In this document: positions 1-9,077 of the stretch, one piece after another
Numbering within the stretch: position 1 is the stretch's first letter
Layout: the number at the start of each line of letters is the position of its first letter
Origin: Pseudomonadota bacterium
Lineage (GTDB): Bacteria; Pseudomonadota; Gammaproteobacteria; Steroidobacterales; Steroidobacteraceae
Length of the DNA stretch: 64,000 nt
NCBI GenBank assembly: GCA_025356075.1
Contig: JANXUT010000058.1
Span: 1-64,000, forward strand
Direction: 5' to 3'
Translations under genes and position numbers: made by a program
The notes under the pieces: generated by a model
What the model saw: only the letters and a program-made list of their open reading frames with translations
What the model was told of the DNA's origin: nothing
Database searches by the model: none

Positions 1-17
1 TCGAGGCTCCGAGGTCC

Positions 18-926
18 ATGCCCAAGCGCACCATCAAGGTGTTCCAGATCGATGTGTTTACGCAAGCGCTGTTCGCGGGCAATCCCGCGGGCGTCGTGCT
101 CGGTGCCGAGGCGCTGACGGAAGCCGAGATGCAGTCCCTCGCCCGCGAGCTCAACAACTCCGATTCCGCATTCGTGCTGCCCGCGGACGGTCCCGATCAC
201 GACCTTCACCTCCGGTTCTTCACCCCGACGCGCGAAGTCGCCTTCGTCGGTCACGCCTCCGTCGCGGCGCACGTCGCGCGCCTCGCGGCCGGGCTCGGCA
301 AGGCCGGCCGGCTCCGGCAGAAATCGCGCTCCGGAGTGTACGACGTCGAGATCGCCGGCACCGCCGCCGTGCCACTCGTGACGGTCGCGATCCCGGTGCC
401 GCACTTCAACCCGCCGATCGATGCCGGCATGCGCAGCCGCCTGCTCGACGTCCTTGGCATCGACACCGGCGCGCTCGACCCGAAGTGCCCGCTCGTCGTC
501 ACGCGGCGCACCAGCACGCGTCTCATGATCGGTCTGCGCTCGGCGGCGGCGCTCGCGGCGATCCAGCCGAATTTCGATGAGCTGAAGCGCCTCACGCCGC
601 ACATCGGCGCGGACGGCTACTTCCTGTTCGTGCGCGACGCGCACGGCCCCGGCACGACCGAATCGCGCCTCTTCTCGCCGGTGCTCGGCATCCCCGAGGA
701 TCCGGTCAGCGGCAACGCCCACGGCATGCTCGGCGCCTACCTCGTCGCGAACGGCCTCCTGCCGCTCAAGGACGGGCGGGCGCGCTTTCGCGGCCACCAG
801 GGACGCGCGATGTCGCGGCCGGGCGAGGTCGAGGTCGAGGTGCAGACCGAGGGCGGAGTGCCGGTGCGCATCCTCATGAGCGGCACCGCGCGCGTGGTCT
901 TCACGACGGACGTGACGCTCGACTGA
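18..926 (+). CDS. PhzF family isomerase-like protein
   Basis: This 302-residue protein has the two-lobed PhzF/diaminopimelate-epimerase-like pattern: an N-terminal FAGNPAGV motif, FVGHASVAAH near residue 76 and DPVSGNAHG in the second half. Family members are cytoplasmic isomerases or epimerases; PhzF itself acts in phenazine synthesis. No other phenazine gene is nearby, so the substrate is unknown. The residue matching the catalytic Glu of the usual N-x-S-E-T segment appears to be Asp49 (NNSDSAF), which could alter activity. The ATG at 18 follows a GAGG at 10-13. The next gene begins 36 bases downstream on the same strand. Confidence 0.88.
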   Translation: MPKRTIKVFQIDVFTQALFAGNPAGVVLGAEALTEAEMQSLARELNNSDSAFVLPADGPDHDLHLRFFTPTREVAFVGHASVAAHVARLAAGLGKAGRLRQKSRSGVYDVEIAGTAAVPLVTVAIPVPHFNPPIDAGMRSRLLDVLGIDTGALDPKCPLVVTRRTSTRLMIGLRSAAALAAIQPNFDELKRLTPHIGADGYFLFVRDAHGPGTTESRLFSPVLGIPEDPVSGNAHGMLGAYLVANGLLPLKDGRARFRGHQGRAMSRPGEVEVEVQTEGGVPVRILMSGTARVVFTTDVTLD

Positions 927-962
927 TCGAACCGCGCCGCGACAGCGGTGCAGGAGGCGCCC

Positions 963-1283
963 GTGAACCGCACCGCCTGGCACGACGCCCTGCCGGTCGC
1001 AGCGCTCCGTCCGGGCCGGCTTCACGCGGTGACCGTCGCGGGCCAGGAAATCCTCGTCGGGTGCACGGCCGAGGGCCTGTTCGCCCTCGACAACCTCTGT
1101 ACGCATGCCGAAGCGCGCATGAGCGAGGGATTCCTGCGCGGCCACAGGCTCGTATGCCCGCTGCACGGCGGTGCCTACGACGTGCGCACTGGCCAGCCGC
1201 TCGCCGCGCCATGCCTCCTGCCGCTCGGCACCTACCCGGTCCGGGTGGTCGACGGACGGCTGGAGGTCGGGCTCATCGGCTGA
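963..1283 (+). CDS. Rieske [2Fe-2S] ferredoxin, NirD-like
   Basis: A 106-residue single-domain Rieske protein. The cluster ligands are visible as CTHAEA followed about 16 residues later by CPLHG, the C-x-H ... C-x-x-H arrangement of soluble Rieske ferredoxins. Such proteins carry electrons to oxygenases or serve as small reductase subunits. I place the start at the GTG at 963 because AGGAGG lies at 952-957; an in-frame GTG at 948 has no such site. It follows the PhzF-like gene closely and may be co-transcribed. No oxygenase partner is adjacent, so its redox partner is unknown. Confidence 0.88.
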   Translation: MNRTAWHDALPVAALRPGRLHAVTVAGQEILVGCTAEGLFALDNLCTHAEARMSEGFLRGHRLVCPLHGGAYDVRTGQPLAAPCLLPLGTYPVRVVDGRLEVGLIG

Positions 1284-1305
1284 CCGGCCGAACGCGGCGG
1301 CGGCG

Positions 1306-2562
1306 TCATCCGGCGGACGCGGCGTCGGGCGCCGCGACCGCTGCGAGTTCCCCCTCCCACGAGGCGACGACCGCGGTCGCGATGGAGTTACCGACGACGT
1401 TCGTGGCGCTGCGACCCATGTCGAGGAACTGATCGACCGCGAGGATCAGGAGGAGCCCGGCCTCCGGGATGTGAAAGTGCGCGAGCGTCGCCGCGATCAC
1501 GACGAGCGAGGCCCGCGGCACGCCCGCCATGCCCTTGCTGGTCACCATCAGCAGCAGCAGCATCGACAGCTGCTGCGGCAGAGTCAGCGCTATCCCGTAC
1601 GCCTGCGCGATGAACAGCGTCGCGAACGTGCAGTACATCATCGAGCCGTCGAGGTTGAAGGAGTAGCCGAGCGGCAGCACGAAGCTCGCGATGCGCTCGG
1701 AGGCGCCGAAGCGGCCCATCTGCTCGAGCGTCTTCGGGTACGCAGCCTCCGAGCTCGCGGTCGAGAACGCGAGCAGCACGGGCTCGCGGATCAGGCGCAC
1801 CAGCTGGAAGATCCGCGTCCTCAGCACCAGGAAACCGAGCCCGAGCAGCACGAGCCACAGCATCGCGAGCGACAGGTAGAACCCGCCGATGAACTTGCCG
1901 TAGGTCGCGAGGATGCCGAGCCCGTGCGTGCCGACGGTTGCCGCGACCGCGGCGAACACCGCGACGGGGGCCGTCAGCATCACGTAGCCGGTGACCTTGA
2001 GCATCACCCGGGCGAGGCCTTCGGTGACCTCAAGCACGCGCCGCGCGTGCTCGCCGAGCCCGGCGATGGCGGTTCCGAAGAACCCCGCGAACACGACGAT
2101 CTGCAGGATCTCGTTGTTGGCCATCGCCTCGCCGATCGAGCGGGGTACGAGGTGCGTGATGAAGTCCTTGAGGGTGAACGTCGCCGTGTTGAGGCCGGCG
2201 GCGGCGTCACTCGGCGGCAGCGGCAGTCCAAGGCCCGTGCCGGGATGCAGGATCGTCACCATCAGGATGCCGAGGAGGAGCGACAAGAGCGAGGCCACGA
2301 GGAACCACGCGAGGCTGCGGATGCCGACCCGCCCGAGCGCGGAGGAATCGCCCATGTGGGCGATGCCGCTGACGAGCGTCGCGAACACGAGCGGCGCGAT
2401 GATCATCCGGATGAGCCTAAGGAACACGTCGGTGACGAGGTTCAGGTAGCCGACCAGGCTCGCGAGCGCCGCCGGGTCCTCGAGCTTCGCATGGCAGGCG
2501 CTGCCCGCAACGATGCCGAGCAGCATCGCGATGAGGATGTAGAGCGTGAAGTGTCGTTTCAT
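1306..2562 (-). CDS. Dicarboxylate/amino acid:cation symporter (DAACS family)
   Basis: A 418-residue polytopic membrane protein of the GltP/DctA family, which imports glutamate, aspartate or C4-dicarboxylates with protons or sodium. The sequence shows hydrophobic segments from residue 5 onwards, the serine-rich FSTASSEAAYPKT re-entrant loop and the FNLDGSMMYCT substrate and cation site, which is NMDGT in many relatives. The reading frame extends upstream to 2811, but that part is a shadow. The ATG at 2562 is preceded by GGGGGA and begins a typical MKRHFTLYILIAMLLG first helix. It is 67 bases from the ModF-like gene on the same strand. The exact substrate cannot be told from sequence. Confidence 0.9.
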   Translation of the reverse strand: MKRHFTLYILIAMLLGIVAGSACHAKLEDPAALASLVGYLNLVTDVFLRLIRMIIAPLVFATLVSGIAHMGDSSALGRVGIRSLAWFLVASLLSLLLGILMVTILHPGTGLGLPLPPSDAAAGLNTATFTLKDFITHLVPRSIGEAMANNEILQIVVFAGFFGTAIAGLGEHARRVLEVTEGLARVMLKVTGYVMLTAPVAVFAAVAATVGTHGLGILATYGKFIGGFYLSLAMLWLVLLGLGFLVLRTRIFQLVRLIREPVLLAFSTASSEAAYPKTLEQMGRFGASERIASFVLPLGYSFNLDGSMMYCTFATLFIAQAYGIALTLPQQLSMLLLLMVTSKGMAGVPRASLVVIAATLAHFHIPEAGLLLILAVDQFLDMGRSATNVVGNSIATAVVASWEGELAAVAAPDAASAG

Positions 2563-2629
2563 GGAGTCCCCCGCGCCGACTCTGGCGCGTCGCGTCCATG
2601 AGTGCAATGCCGGCGGGCCGAGGTTCAAC

Positions 2630-4123
2630 TCACTGGCGGCGCGACCCGGCCGGGCGGGCGGGACGAGCGAGGGCGCGACCCTCGCCGAGCACCAGCACCT
2701 GGCGGATTTCGGGCACGAGGTCGCGCTCGTGGTGGGTCGCCATGACGAGACCGACACCCTCGGCCGCGAGGCGCGACAGGAGCGAGCGGACGGAAGCGCG
2801 CATCCTCGCATCGAGCCCAGTCAGCGGCTCATCGAGGAGCAGGGCCTCGGGCTCGAGGATGAGCGCGCGCGCGAAGAATGCGAGGCGCCGCTGGCCGTAG
2901 GAGAGCTCGCGCGCGCCGCGTGCGGGATCGACGTCTAGGCCGACGCGTGCGAGCGCGCGGCGCGCGGCGCGCCGCTGCGCCGCCCCCGCCGGACGGTCGA
3001 GCCCGACGGAAGCGTCGAGGCCGCTCACGATGAGGTCGGTGATGCTGACCTCGGCGAGGTATTCCGCCTCGAGCTCGGGCGACACCCAGCCGATGCGCCG
3101 CCGCCACTCCTCGACGTGCGTTCCTTCCGGATGGCCGCGCCGCTCGAACACGCCGCCGAGCGCCGCGTGCAGGTCGCCGTACAGGAACCTGAGCAGCGTC
3201 GACTTGCCGCTGCCGTTGGCGCCGAGGATGCCCCAGCTCTCCCCGACGCCGACCGTCCAGTCGACCCCCGTCAGCACCGGCCGGTAGTCGCGGTAGAGGT
3301 CAACCGAGCGCAGCACGAGGAGGCTCCCCGTCGCGGCGAGACGCGTGCGTGAGCGCGGCGCACGCCTCCGCGGCCGGCTCGCAGCGCCGCGTCCCTCAAT
3401 GAGCCGCGCGCGCGCCGCGCGCCCGAGTACGCCGTCGTGGACGAGGCGGCCGCGCTTCAGCGCCAGCACGCGACGGAAGGCCCGCGGCGCGTCCTCCTCG
3501 CGGTGCGCGGACAGCACGATGCTGAGCGAGGTGCCGGCGAGGCGCACCAGCTCGCGCTCGAGGAGCAGGCGCGAGGCCGCATCCAGGCCGTTGAACGGCT
3601 CATCGAGCAGCAGCAGTCGCGGCCTCGCGGCCAATGCGCGCGCGAGCAGCACCCGTCGCCGCTCGCCGTACGAGAGCGTCAGGAACTTGCGGCGCCTGAG
3701 CGTCCAGAGACCGAGGCGCTTCAGCAGCCGGTTGACGAGCCGCCGCTCGGTCGCGGTGAGCGGCGCGAGCGGCCGGTCGGTCGCGTGGCATCCCGTGCCG
3801 ACGATGCGCCCGGCGCTGAAGTTCCAGTCGCGTCGCACGTACTTGTCCTGGCGCTCGCCGCTCAGGAACGCGATCCGCGGCAGGAGTTCCGCGAGCGCGA
3901 GCGGCCGTCGGCGCTGATCGAGGTAGGTGCGCCGCTCCCGCCCTGTCGGCGTCGGCCAGCGCTCGCCGGCGAGGAGCTTGAGGAACTGCGTCTTGCCCGC
4001 GCCGTTCGCGCCGAGGAGGAGCACGTGACTGCCGGGCCTGAGGCTCACATCGACGGGGCCCAGCACCCGGCGCCCGGCGAGCGCGAGCACGACGGCGCGC
4101 AGCTCGACGCCGACCCCGCTCAC
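2630..4123 (-). CDS. modF: Tandem ABC ATPase, ModF/PhrA-like
   Basis: A 497-residue soluble protein with two ABC ATPase domains and no membrane domain. Domain 1 has Walker A GANGAGKT at residues 38-45, signature LSYGERRR and Walker B LLLLDEPF. Domain 2 has GANGSGKS near residue 300, signature LSYGQRRL and ALLLDEPL. This two-domain layout matches ModF, which in E. coli lies next to modEABC and whose exact function is unsettled. The GTG start at 4123 overlaps the SulP stop (GTGA), so the two are translationally coupled. The Moco operon lies just upstream on the other strand, which supports a molybdate link. Identity as ModF rather than another tandem ATPase is inferred from architecture and context. 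Confidence 0.75.
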   Translation of the reverse strand: MSGVGVELRAVVLALAGRRVLGPVDVSLRPGSHVLLLGANGAGKTQFLKLLAGERWPTPTGRERRTYLDQRRRPLALAELLPRIAFLSGERQDKYVRRDWNFSAGRIVGTGCHATDRPLAPLTATERRLVNRLLKRLGLWTLRRRKFLTLSYGERRRVLLARALAARPRLLLLDEPFNGLDAASRLLLERELVRLAGTSLSIVLSAHREEDAPRAFRRVLALKRGRLVHDGVLGRAARARLIEGRGAASRPRRRAPRSRTRLAATGSLLVLRSVDLYRDYRPVLTGVDWTVGVGESWGILGANGSGKSTLLRFLYGDLHAALGGVFERRGHPEGTHVEEWRRRIGWVSPELEAEYLAEVSITDLIVSGLDASVGLDRPAGAAQRRAARRALARVGLDVDPARGARELSYGQRRLAFFARALILEPEALLLDEPLTGLDARMRASVRSLLSRLAAEGVGLVMATHHERDLVPEIRQVLVLGEGRALARPARPAGSRRQ

Positions 4124-5841
4124 GGCGACGGGTGAGGGTCGGTGACGGCTCTCGCCGCGAACTCCTCGAGGTTCGCGACTTCGCTGCCGGGTCCGGCCGC
4201 GGCAAGCACGCCCGCGCGCTCGAGCTTGGCGCGGACGTTGGGCCTGAGCTCGCAGAATACGACCGCCGTGCCGCTGGCGCGAAAGTCCGCGACGATCTCG
4301 GCGAGCGCCGTGAGGCCGGTGCTGTCGATGAACGGCATGCGGTCCATGCGCAGCACCACCGTGCGCACCCGGCTCTGGCTGCGCCTCAGCGTGTGCTCGA
4401 GCTTCTCGGCGGCGCCGAAGAAGAACGGCCCGTCGATGCTGAACACGACCACGTCCCGCGGCAGCACCACCGGCGGCCCCGCGGCGCGCGCCGGCGGCTG
4501 CAGGCGCGCGAGCTCCCGCTCGACACCTTCACCGAGCACGACCGTGCTGCCGTGCTCGATGTCGATGCTGACCGACTGCGCCATGCGCCGCATGAACAAG
4601 AGGCTCGCGAGCACGACGCCGACGTTGACAGCGACCACGAGGTCGGTCAGCACCGTGAGCGCGAAGGTCAGGAGCAGGATCGCGACGTCGGCGCGCGGCG
4701 AGGTCCGGGCGATGTGCATGAAGCGCTTCACGTCGCTCATGTTCCACGCTACATAGAAGAGTATCGCCGCGAGCGCCGCCAGCGGGATGTGCGCGGCCAC
4801 CGGCGCGAGCAGCAGCATCACGACCACCAGGAAGAGCGAATGGACGATGCCGGCGACCGGGCTCGTCGCGCCGTTCCTGATGTTGGTGGCGGTGCGGGCG
4901 ATCGCGCCCGTCGCGGCGAAGCCGCCGAAGAGGGGCGCCGCGATGTTGGCGATGCCCTGGCCGATCAGTTCCTGGTTCGAGTCGTGGTGGGTGTGCGCCA
5001 TGCCATCGGCGACCGTCGCCGAGAGGAGCGATTCGATCGACCCGAGGAGCGCGATCGTGAACGCGGGGCCGATCATCTGCACGACCGAGGTGAAGCTCAC
5101 GGCGGGCAGGCCGAACGAAGGGAACTCGCGCGGGATTCCGCCGAAGGCCGTACCGATCGTCGCGACGCCGTCGAAGTCGAAGTACCACTGAAGGCCCGTC
5201 GCGAGCGCCATCGCCACGAGCGGCGCCGGCACGCGCCTAAGGAACCGCGTGCCGAAGACGAGCACCGCTAGCGAGAGCATGCCGAGCGCCGCGCTCGCCG
5301 GATGAAGGCCCGGCAACGCCTGCAGGAGCGCCAGCAGCCGCGCGTGGAACTCGAGCCCTGACGCCGCCGGGTGCAGGCCAAAGAAGTCCTTCCACTGCCC
5401 GACGAAGATGATCACGCCGATGCCGGAGGTGAACCCGACGATGACGGGGTCCGGGATGTACTTGATGACGGCGCCGAGCCGCGCGAGGCCCATCGCGAGC
5501 AGCATGATGCCCGCAAGCACGGTCGCCACCTGCAGCCCGGCGACGCCGTGCTGGGCGGTGATGACCGCGAGCACGGCGATGAAGGCGCCCGTCGGCCCGG
5601 AGATCTGGACCCGCGTGCCGCCGAAAAGAGCGGTGCAGAGCCCGGCGATGATCGCGGTGTAGAGCCCCTGCTCGGGGCGCGCGCCGGAGGCAATCGCGAA
5701 GGCCATCGCGAGAGGAATCGCCACGACGCCGACCACCGTGCCGGCGAGGAGGTTGCCGAGTAACTGGCCGCGGTTGAGGAGGCCGGCGCGCTTTGCTTCG
5801 AGGATGGCGATCACGGTGCACGCCGATCGTACCGATCGCAC
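4120..5841 (-). CDS. SulP family anion transporter with STAS domain
   Basis: A 573-residue SulP/SLC26-type permease. The first two thirds are hydrophobic helices and carry the family signature around IPLAMAFAIASGARPEQGLY (near residue 42) and a glycine-rich pore segment. The last ~110 residues form a STAS domain containing MPFIDSTGLTAL. SulP proteins carry sulfate, bicarbonate, dicarboxylates or, in some cases, molybdate. Coupling to a ModF-like ATPase and divergence from a Moco operon suggest molybdate or sulfate here, but that is inference. The start is uncertain: GTG at 5841 lies behind a G-rich stretch, and a second in-frame GTG lies at 5814. Confidence 0.88.
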   Translation of the reverse strand: MRSVRSACTVIAILEAKRAGLLNRGQLLGNLLAGTVVGVVAIPLAMAFAIASGARPEQGLYTAIIAGLCTALFGGTRVQISGPTGAFIAVLAVITAQHGVAGLQVATVLAGIMLLAMGLARLGAVIKYIPDPVIVGFTSGIGVIIFVGQWKDFFGLHPAASGLEFHARLLALLQALPGLHPASAALGMLSLAVLVFGTRFLRRVPAPLVAMALATGLQWYFDFDGVATIGTAFGGIPREFPSFGLPAVSFTSVVQMIGPAFTIALLGSIESLLSATVADGMAHTHHDSNQELIGQGIANIAAPLFGGFAATGAIARTATNIRNGATSPVAGIVHSLFLVVVMLLLAPVAAHIPLAALAAILFYVAWNMSDVKRFMHIARTSPRADVAILLLTFALTVLTDLVVAVNVGVVLASLLFMRRMAQSVSIDIEHGSTVVLGEGVERELARLQPPARAAGPPVVLPRDVVVFSIDGPFFFGAAEKLEHTLRRSQSRVRTVVLRMDRMPFIDSTGLTALAEIVADFRASGTAVVFCELRPNVRAKLERAGVLAAAGPGSEVANLEEFAARAVTDPHPSP

Positions 5842-5862
5842 CCCACCCCGGGTACCCCGTCC

Positions 5863-5877
5863 TTAATCACGAATTAA
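5863..5877. promoter_or_regulatory. Inverted repeat in the SulP / Moco operon divergent region
   Basis: TTAAT and ATTAA arms separated by five bases form a 15-bp inverted repeat in the only AT-rich patch of the 119-bp gap between the SulP gene (minus) and the small secreted protein gene (plus). The position suits an operator acting on both divergent promoters. The binding protein is unknown, and the repeat could be chance. Confidence 0.35.
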
Positions 5878-5960
5878 AGATCGCAGATCGCCGGTTCGCG
5901 CGGAAGCCATTAGACTCGGGGCGGAAGGTTGGCCATGTCGGCCCTAGAGCGAGGTTTTCC

Positions 5961-6341
5961 ATGATCCGCATCCCGAGAGTTCATGCACCGCTGCTCGCGC
6001 TGGGGGCCCTCCTCGCCGCGCCGGCCAGTTTCGCGGCCTGCACCTACCCGCGCGCGCCCTCCGCGCTGCCGGACGGTGCGACCGCGACGCAGGAAGCGAT
6101 GGTCGCCTCCCAGAAGGAGGTCAAGCAGTTCATGGCCGACATGGACGTCTACCTGAAGTGCGTCGACGACGAGAGCCCGCCGGCCTCCGGCAAGCTCAAC
6201 GAGGAGCAGAAGAAGGAGCAGGACGCGCGCGAGAAGGTGCGGGTCCAGAAGCACAACGCGGCCGTGGGCGACGAGGAAGCGCTGCGCGATCGCTGGCACG
6301 ACATCCTGGTCGTCTACAAAGAGAAGCACCCGGCCAAATAG
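5961..6341 (+). CDS. Small secreted protein of unknown function, first gene of Moco operon
   Basis: A 126-residue protein that begins with a typical Sec signal peptide (basic MIRIPR, hydrophobic core rich in Leu/Ala, likely cleavage after SFA at about residue 25). The mature part is short, highly charged and probably helical, with two Cys residues (CTYPR and YLKCVDD). I do not recognise the family. The ATG at 5961 follows GAGG at 5951-5954; the open frame upstream lacks a signal sequence. It lies 11 bases before moeA, so it is probably co-transcribed, though a periplasmic product has no obvious part in cytoplasmic cofactor synthesis. Confidence 0.7.
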   Translation: MIRIPRVHAPLLALGALLAAPASFAACTYPRAPSALPDGATATQEAMVASQKEVKQFMADMDVYLKCVDDESPPASGKLNEEQKKEQDAREKVRVQKHNAAVGDEEALRDRWHDILVVYKEKHPAK

Positions 6342-6352
6342 CGCTTGCGGCC

Positions 6353-7549
6353 GTGCTGACCCCCGCCGAGGCCGAAGCGGCGATCGCGGCACGGCTGGCG
6401 CTCCTGCCGGCGGAGCCGTGCGCGCTCGAGCGGGCGGCCGGGCGGGTGCTGCGCGAGGCGGTGCACGCCGACCTCGACCAGCCGCCGTTCGACCGCGTCG
6501 CGATGGACGGCATCGCGATCGCGGCGGCGGCCTACGCGCGTGGCGCCCGGGCGTTTCGGATCACCGGCATCGTCGCGGCGGGCGCCGAACCGGCCGCGCT
6601 CGCCGGCCCGGACACGTGCCTCGAGGTCATGACGGGCGCGGTGCTCCCGCCCGGCGCCGACGCCGTCGTCCCGGTCGAGGACATCGAGACGCGGGATGGC
6701 ATCGCGACCTTGGGCGCCGGCGCCCGCGTGGCGCCGTTCGTGAACGTCCATCGCCGCGCGAGCGACGCACGCTCCGGCGCGCTGCTCCTCGGGCCCGGCG
6801 CCGTGCTCCGCGGCCCCGAGCTTGCGATCGCCGCCTCCGCGGGCGCGACGCTCCTGCTCGTCAGTCGCGAGCCGCGCATTGCGATCGTCTCGACGGGCGA
6901 TGAACTCGTCCCGCCCGGCACGCGGCCGGCTCCCTGGCAGGTACGCCGTTCGAACGCCTACGGCATCGCGGCGGCATTGCGCGGGCACGGCTACCAGTCA
7001 CTCGAGGATGCCCACGTCCCCGACGACCCGGCGGCGATCCGCGCGGTCCTCGAGGCGACGCTTCTGAGCCACGACGTGCTGGTGCTGAGCGGCGGCGTGT
7101 CGGCGGGGCGCTTCGACCACGTGCCCGCGGTGCTCGCCGGGCTCGGCGTCGAGTGCGTCTTCCACAAGGTCGCGCAACGGCCCGGCAAGCCCCTCTGGTT
7201 CGGGGTCCGCAGCGATGGCCGGGCGGTGTTTGCGCTCCCCGGCAATCCCGTCTCGACGCTCGTCTGCCTGACCCGTTATGTCGTGCCGGCACTCGCGCGC
7301 CTGCGCGGGGCTCGGCCGACGGGCCCCGTCTTCGCGCCGCTCGCCGCGGCGTGGGAGTCAAAGCACGCGCTGACCGCGTTCCTGCCGGTCGACCGGCGCC
7401 CCGAGGGCGACCCGCCCGGCGCCCTGATCGCCCACCCGACGCACGGCTCCGGCGACTTCATCGCCCTCGCCGGCACCACCGGGTTCGTCGAGCTCGCGCC
7501 CGGCCGACGCTGGGAACCCGGGAGCCTCGCGCCGCTCTACACTTGGTGA
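6353..7549 (+). CDS. moeA: Molybdopterin molybdenumtransferase MoeA
   Basis: A 398-residue enzyme that inserts molybdate into adenylylated molybdopterin to form molybdenum cofactor in the cytoplasm. MoeA motifs appear in order: DRVAMDGIAI near the N-terminus, GAVLPPGADAVVPVED, IVSTGDELV, LSGGVSAGRFD, RPGKPLWFG and ALPGNPVST. Its length matches E. coli MoeA (about 410). The start is the GTG at 6353, since upstream residues in the open frame are an arginine-rich shadow of the preceding gene. It is followed two bases later by moaA. MogA/MoaB, which makes the adenylylated substrate in E. coli, is not encoded in this window. Confidence 0.95.
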   Translation: MLTPAEAEAAIAARLALLPAEPCALERAAGRVLREAVHADLDQPPFDRVAMDGIAIAAAAYARGARAFRITGIVAAGAEPAALAGPDTCLEVMTGAVLPPGADAVVPVEDIETRDGIATLGAGARVAPFVNVHRRASDARSGALLLGPGAVLRGPELAIAASAGATLLLVSREPRIAIVSTGDELVPPGTRPAPWQVRRSNAYGIAAALRGHGYQSLEDAHVPDDPAAIRAVLEATLLSHDVLVLSGGVSAGRFDHVPAVLAGLGVECVFHKVAQRPGKPLWFGVRSDGRAVFALPGNPVSTLVCLTRYVVPALARLRGARPTGPVFAPLAAAWESKHALTAFLPVDRRPEGDPPGALIAHPTHGSGDFIALAGTTGFVELAPGRRWEPGSLAPLYTW

Positions 7550-7551
7550 TC

Positions 7552-8595
7552 ATGCCGCCCGTCGTCGCCCTGCACGCCCCGACCGCCCCGCTCGATCGCC
7601 TCGGCCGCTCGATGCATGACCTGCGCATCTCGGTCATGGACCGGTGCAACTTCCGCTGCCCGTACTGCATGCCGAAGGACACCTTCGGCGAGGGCTACCG
7701 TTTCCTCGGCTCCTCCGAGCGGCTCTCGTTCGCGGAGATCACCCGCCTCGCCGGGCTGTTCGTGCGCCTGGGCGTGCGCAAGCTGAGGCTGACCGGCGGT
7801 GAGCCGCTCCTGCGCGCCGGGCTCCCCGAGCTCGTCGGCGACCTCGCAGCGCTGCCCGAGGTCGAGGACGTCGCGCTCACGACCAACGGCGTGCTGCTCG
7901 GACGGCACGCGGAGGAGCTGAAGGCGCAGGGCCTCGGCCGCGTCACGGTGAGCCTCGATTCGCTCGATCCTGCCGTCTTCAAGACGATGTCCGGCGGCTT
8001 CGGCACACCGACGGAGATCCTGGAGGGGATCGAGGTCGCGCTCGCCGCGGGACTCGCGCCCATCAAGGTGAACTGCGTCGTGCAGCGCGGCGTCAACGAC
8101 CACACGGCGCTCGAGCTCCTCGAGCGCTTTCGCGACACGCGGGTCGTCGTGCGCTTCATCGAGTACATGGACGTCGGGACTCGCAACCACTGGGACCGCG
8201 CGCGCGTCGTGCCCTCGGCCGAGCTGCACGCGACGATCCACGCGCGCTGGCCACTGACGCCGGTCGCCGCGAGCTACCGGGGCGAGGTCGCCGAGCGCTA
8301 CGCCTTCGCCGACGGACGCGGCGAGATCGGCTTCATCTCCTCGGTCAGCCAGCCGTTCTGCGGCGCCTGCACGCGCGCGCGGCTCTCCTCGGAGGGTGTC
8401 CTCTACACGTGCCTCTTTGCGACGCACGGGCTCGACCTAAGGACGCCGCTCAGGGCCGGAGCCGACGATGCGGCGCTGCTTGAGCTCCTGCGCGCGACGT
8501 GGCTCGGCCGCGGCGATCGCTACAGCGAGATCCGCGCCGCGGCCGAGGCCCCGGACGTCAACCACAAGATCGAGATGTACTACATCGGGGGCTGA
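7552..8595 (+). CDS. moaA: GTP 3',8-cyclase MoaA (radical SAM)
   Basis: A 347-residue radical SAM enzyme that with MoaC converts GTP to cyclic pyranopterin monophosphate, the first step of Moco synthesis. The N-terminal [4Fe-4S] cluster motif CNFRCPYC follows the MDR start of the barrel. The second cluster ligands are in [13 protein letters not shown] ... YTC. The protein ends in the Gly-Gly tail (MYYIGG) that is important for activity in the family. The ATG at 7552 lies two bases after the moeA stop, and the stop overlaps the moaC start (TGATG). Confidence 0.96.
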   Translation: MPPVVALHAPTAPLDRLGRSMHDLRISVMDRCNFRCPYCMPKDTFGEGYRFLGSSERLSFAEITRLAGLFVRLGVRKLRLTGGEPLLRAGLPELVGDLAALPEVEDVALTTNGVLLGRHAEELKAQGLGRVTVSLDSLDPAVFKTMSGGFGTPTEILEGIEVALAAGLAPIKVNCVVQRGVNDHTALELLERFRDTRVVVRFIEYMDVGTRNHWDRARVVPSAELHATIHARWPLTPVAASYRGEVAERYAFADGRGEIGFISSVSQPFCGACTRARLSSEGVLYTCLFATHGLDLRTPLRAGADDAALLELLRATWLGRGDRYSEIRAAAEAPDVNHKIEMYYIGG

Positions 8596-9077
8596 TGAAA
8601 ACCTTCACGCACGTAAGCCAGGATGGCGCCCCGGCAATGGTCGATGTGGGCTCGAAGTCCGTGACGGCGCGAAGCGCCATCGCCGAATCGCGCGTGCGGC
8701 TGCCAGCTGCGGTGGCCGCGGCGCTCAGGGGCGCCGGCTACTCGACCAAGAAGGGGCCGATATTCCACACCGCGATCATCGCGGGCACCATGGCCGCGAA
8801 ACGCACGCACGAGCTCATCCCGTTCTGCCATCCGCTCGGGCTCGAGCGCTGCCGCATCGACATCGAGCCCGCCGGCGATGACATCGTGATCCGCTGCGAG
8901 GTCGGCGTGCACCACCGCACCGGCGTCGAGATGGAGGCGCTGACCGGCGCCAGCGTCGCGGCGCTGACGATCTACGACATGTGCAAGGCGCTCTCGCACG
9001 ACATAGTCATCCTCGAGACGCGCCTCCTCGAGAAGCACGGTGGCAAGAGCGACTTCGGTGGCAGCCATGGCGGCTGA
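8595..9077 (+). CDS. moaC: Cyclic pyranopterin monophosphate synthase MoaC
   Basis: A 160-residue cytoplasmic lyase-type enzyme acting directly after MoaA in cofactor synthesis. Conserved motifs are [14 protein letters not shown] at the start, [13 protein letters not shown] in the middle and [22 protein letters not shown] near the end. Its ATG overlaps the moaA stop by one base, an arrangement typical of translational coupling. The length matches the family. The last residues overlap the mobA start by 11 bases. Confidence 0.96.
   Translation: MKTFTHVSQDGAPAMVDVGSKSVTARSAIAESRVRLPAAVAAALRGAGYSTKKGPIFHTAIIAGTMAAKRTHELIPFCHPLGLERCRIDIEPAGDDIVIRCEVGVHHRTGVEMEALTGASVAALTIYDMCKALSHDIVILETRLLEKHGGKSDFGGSHGG

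Noticed and set aside
18-1283. Phenazine biosynthesis cluster
   Set aside because: Only a PhzF-like gene is present; no phzA-E or phzG, and the neighbours are unrelated.
1171-2601. A 476-codon plus-strand frame across the symporter gene
   Set aside because: Composition is dominated by Arg, Glu, His and Asp with no motif; it is the antisense shadow of the DAACS gene.
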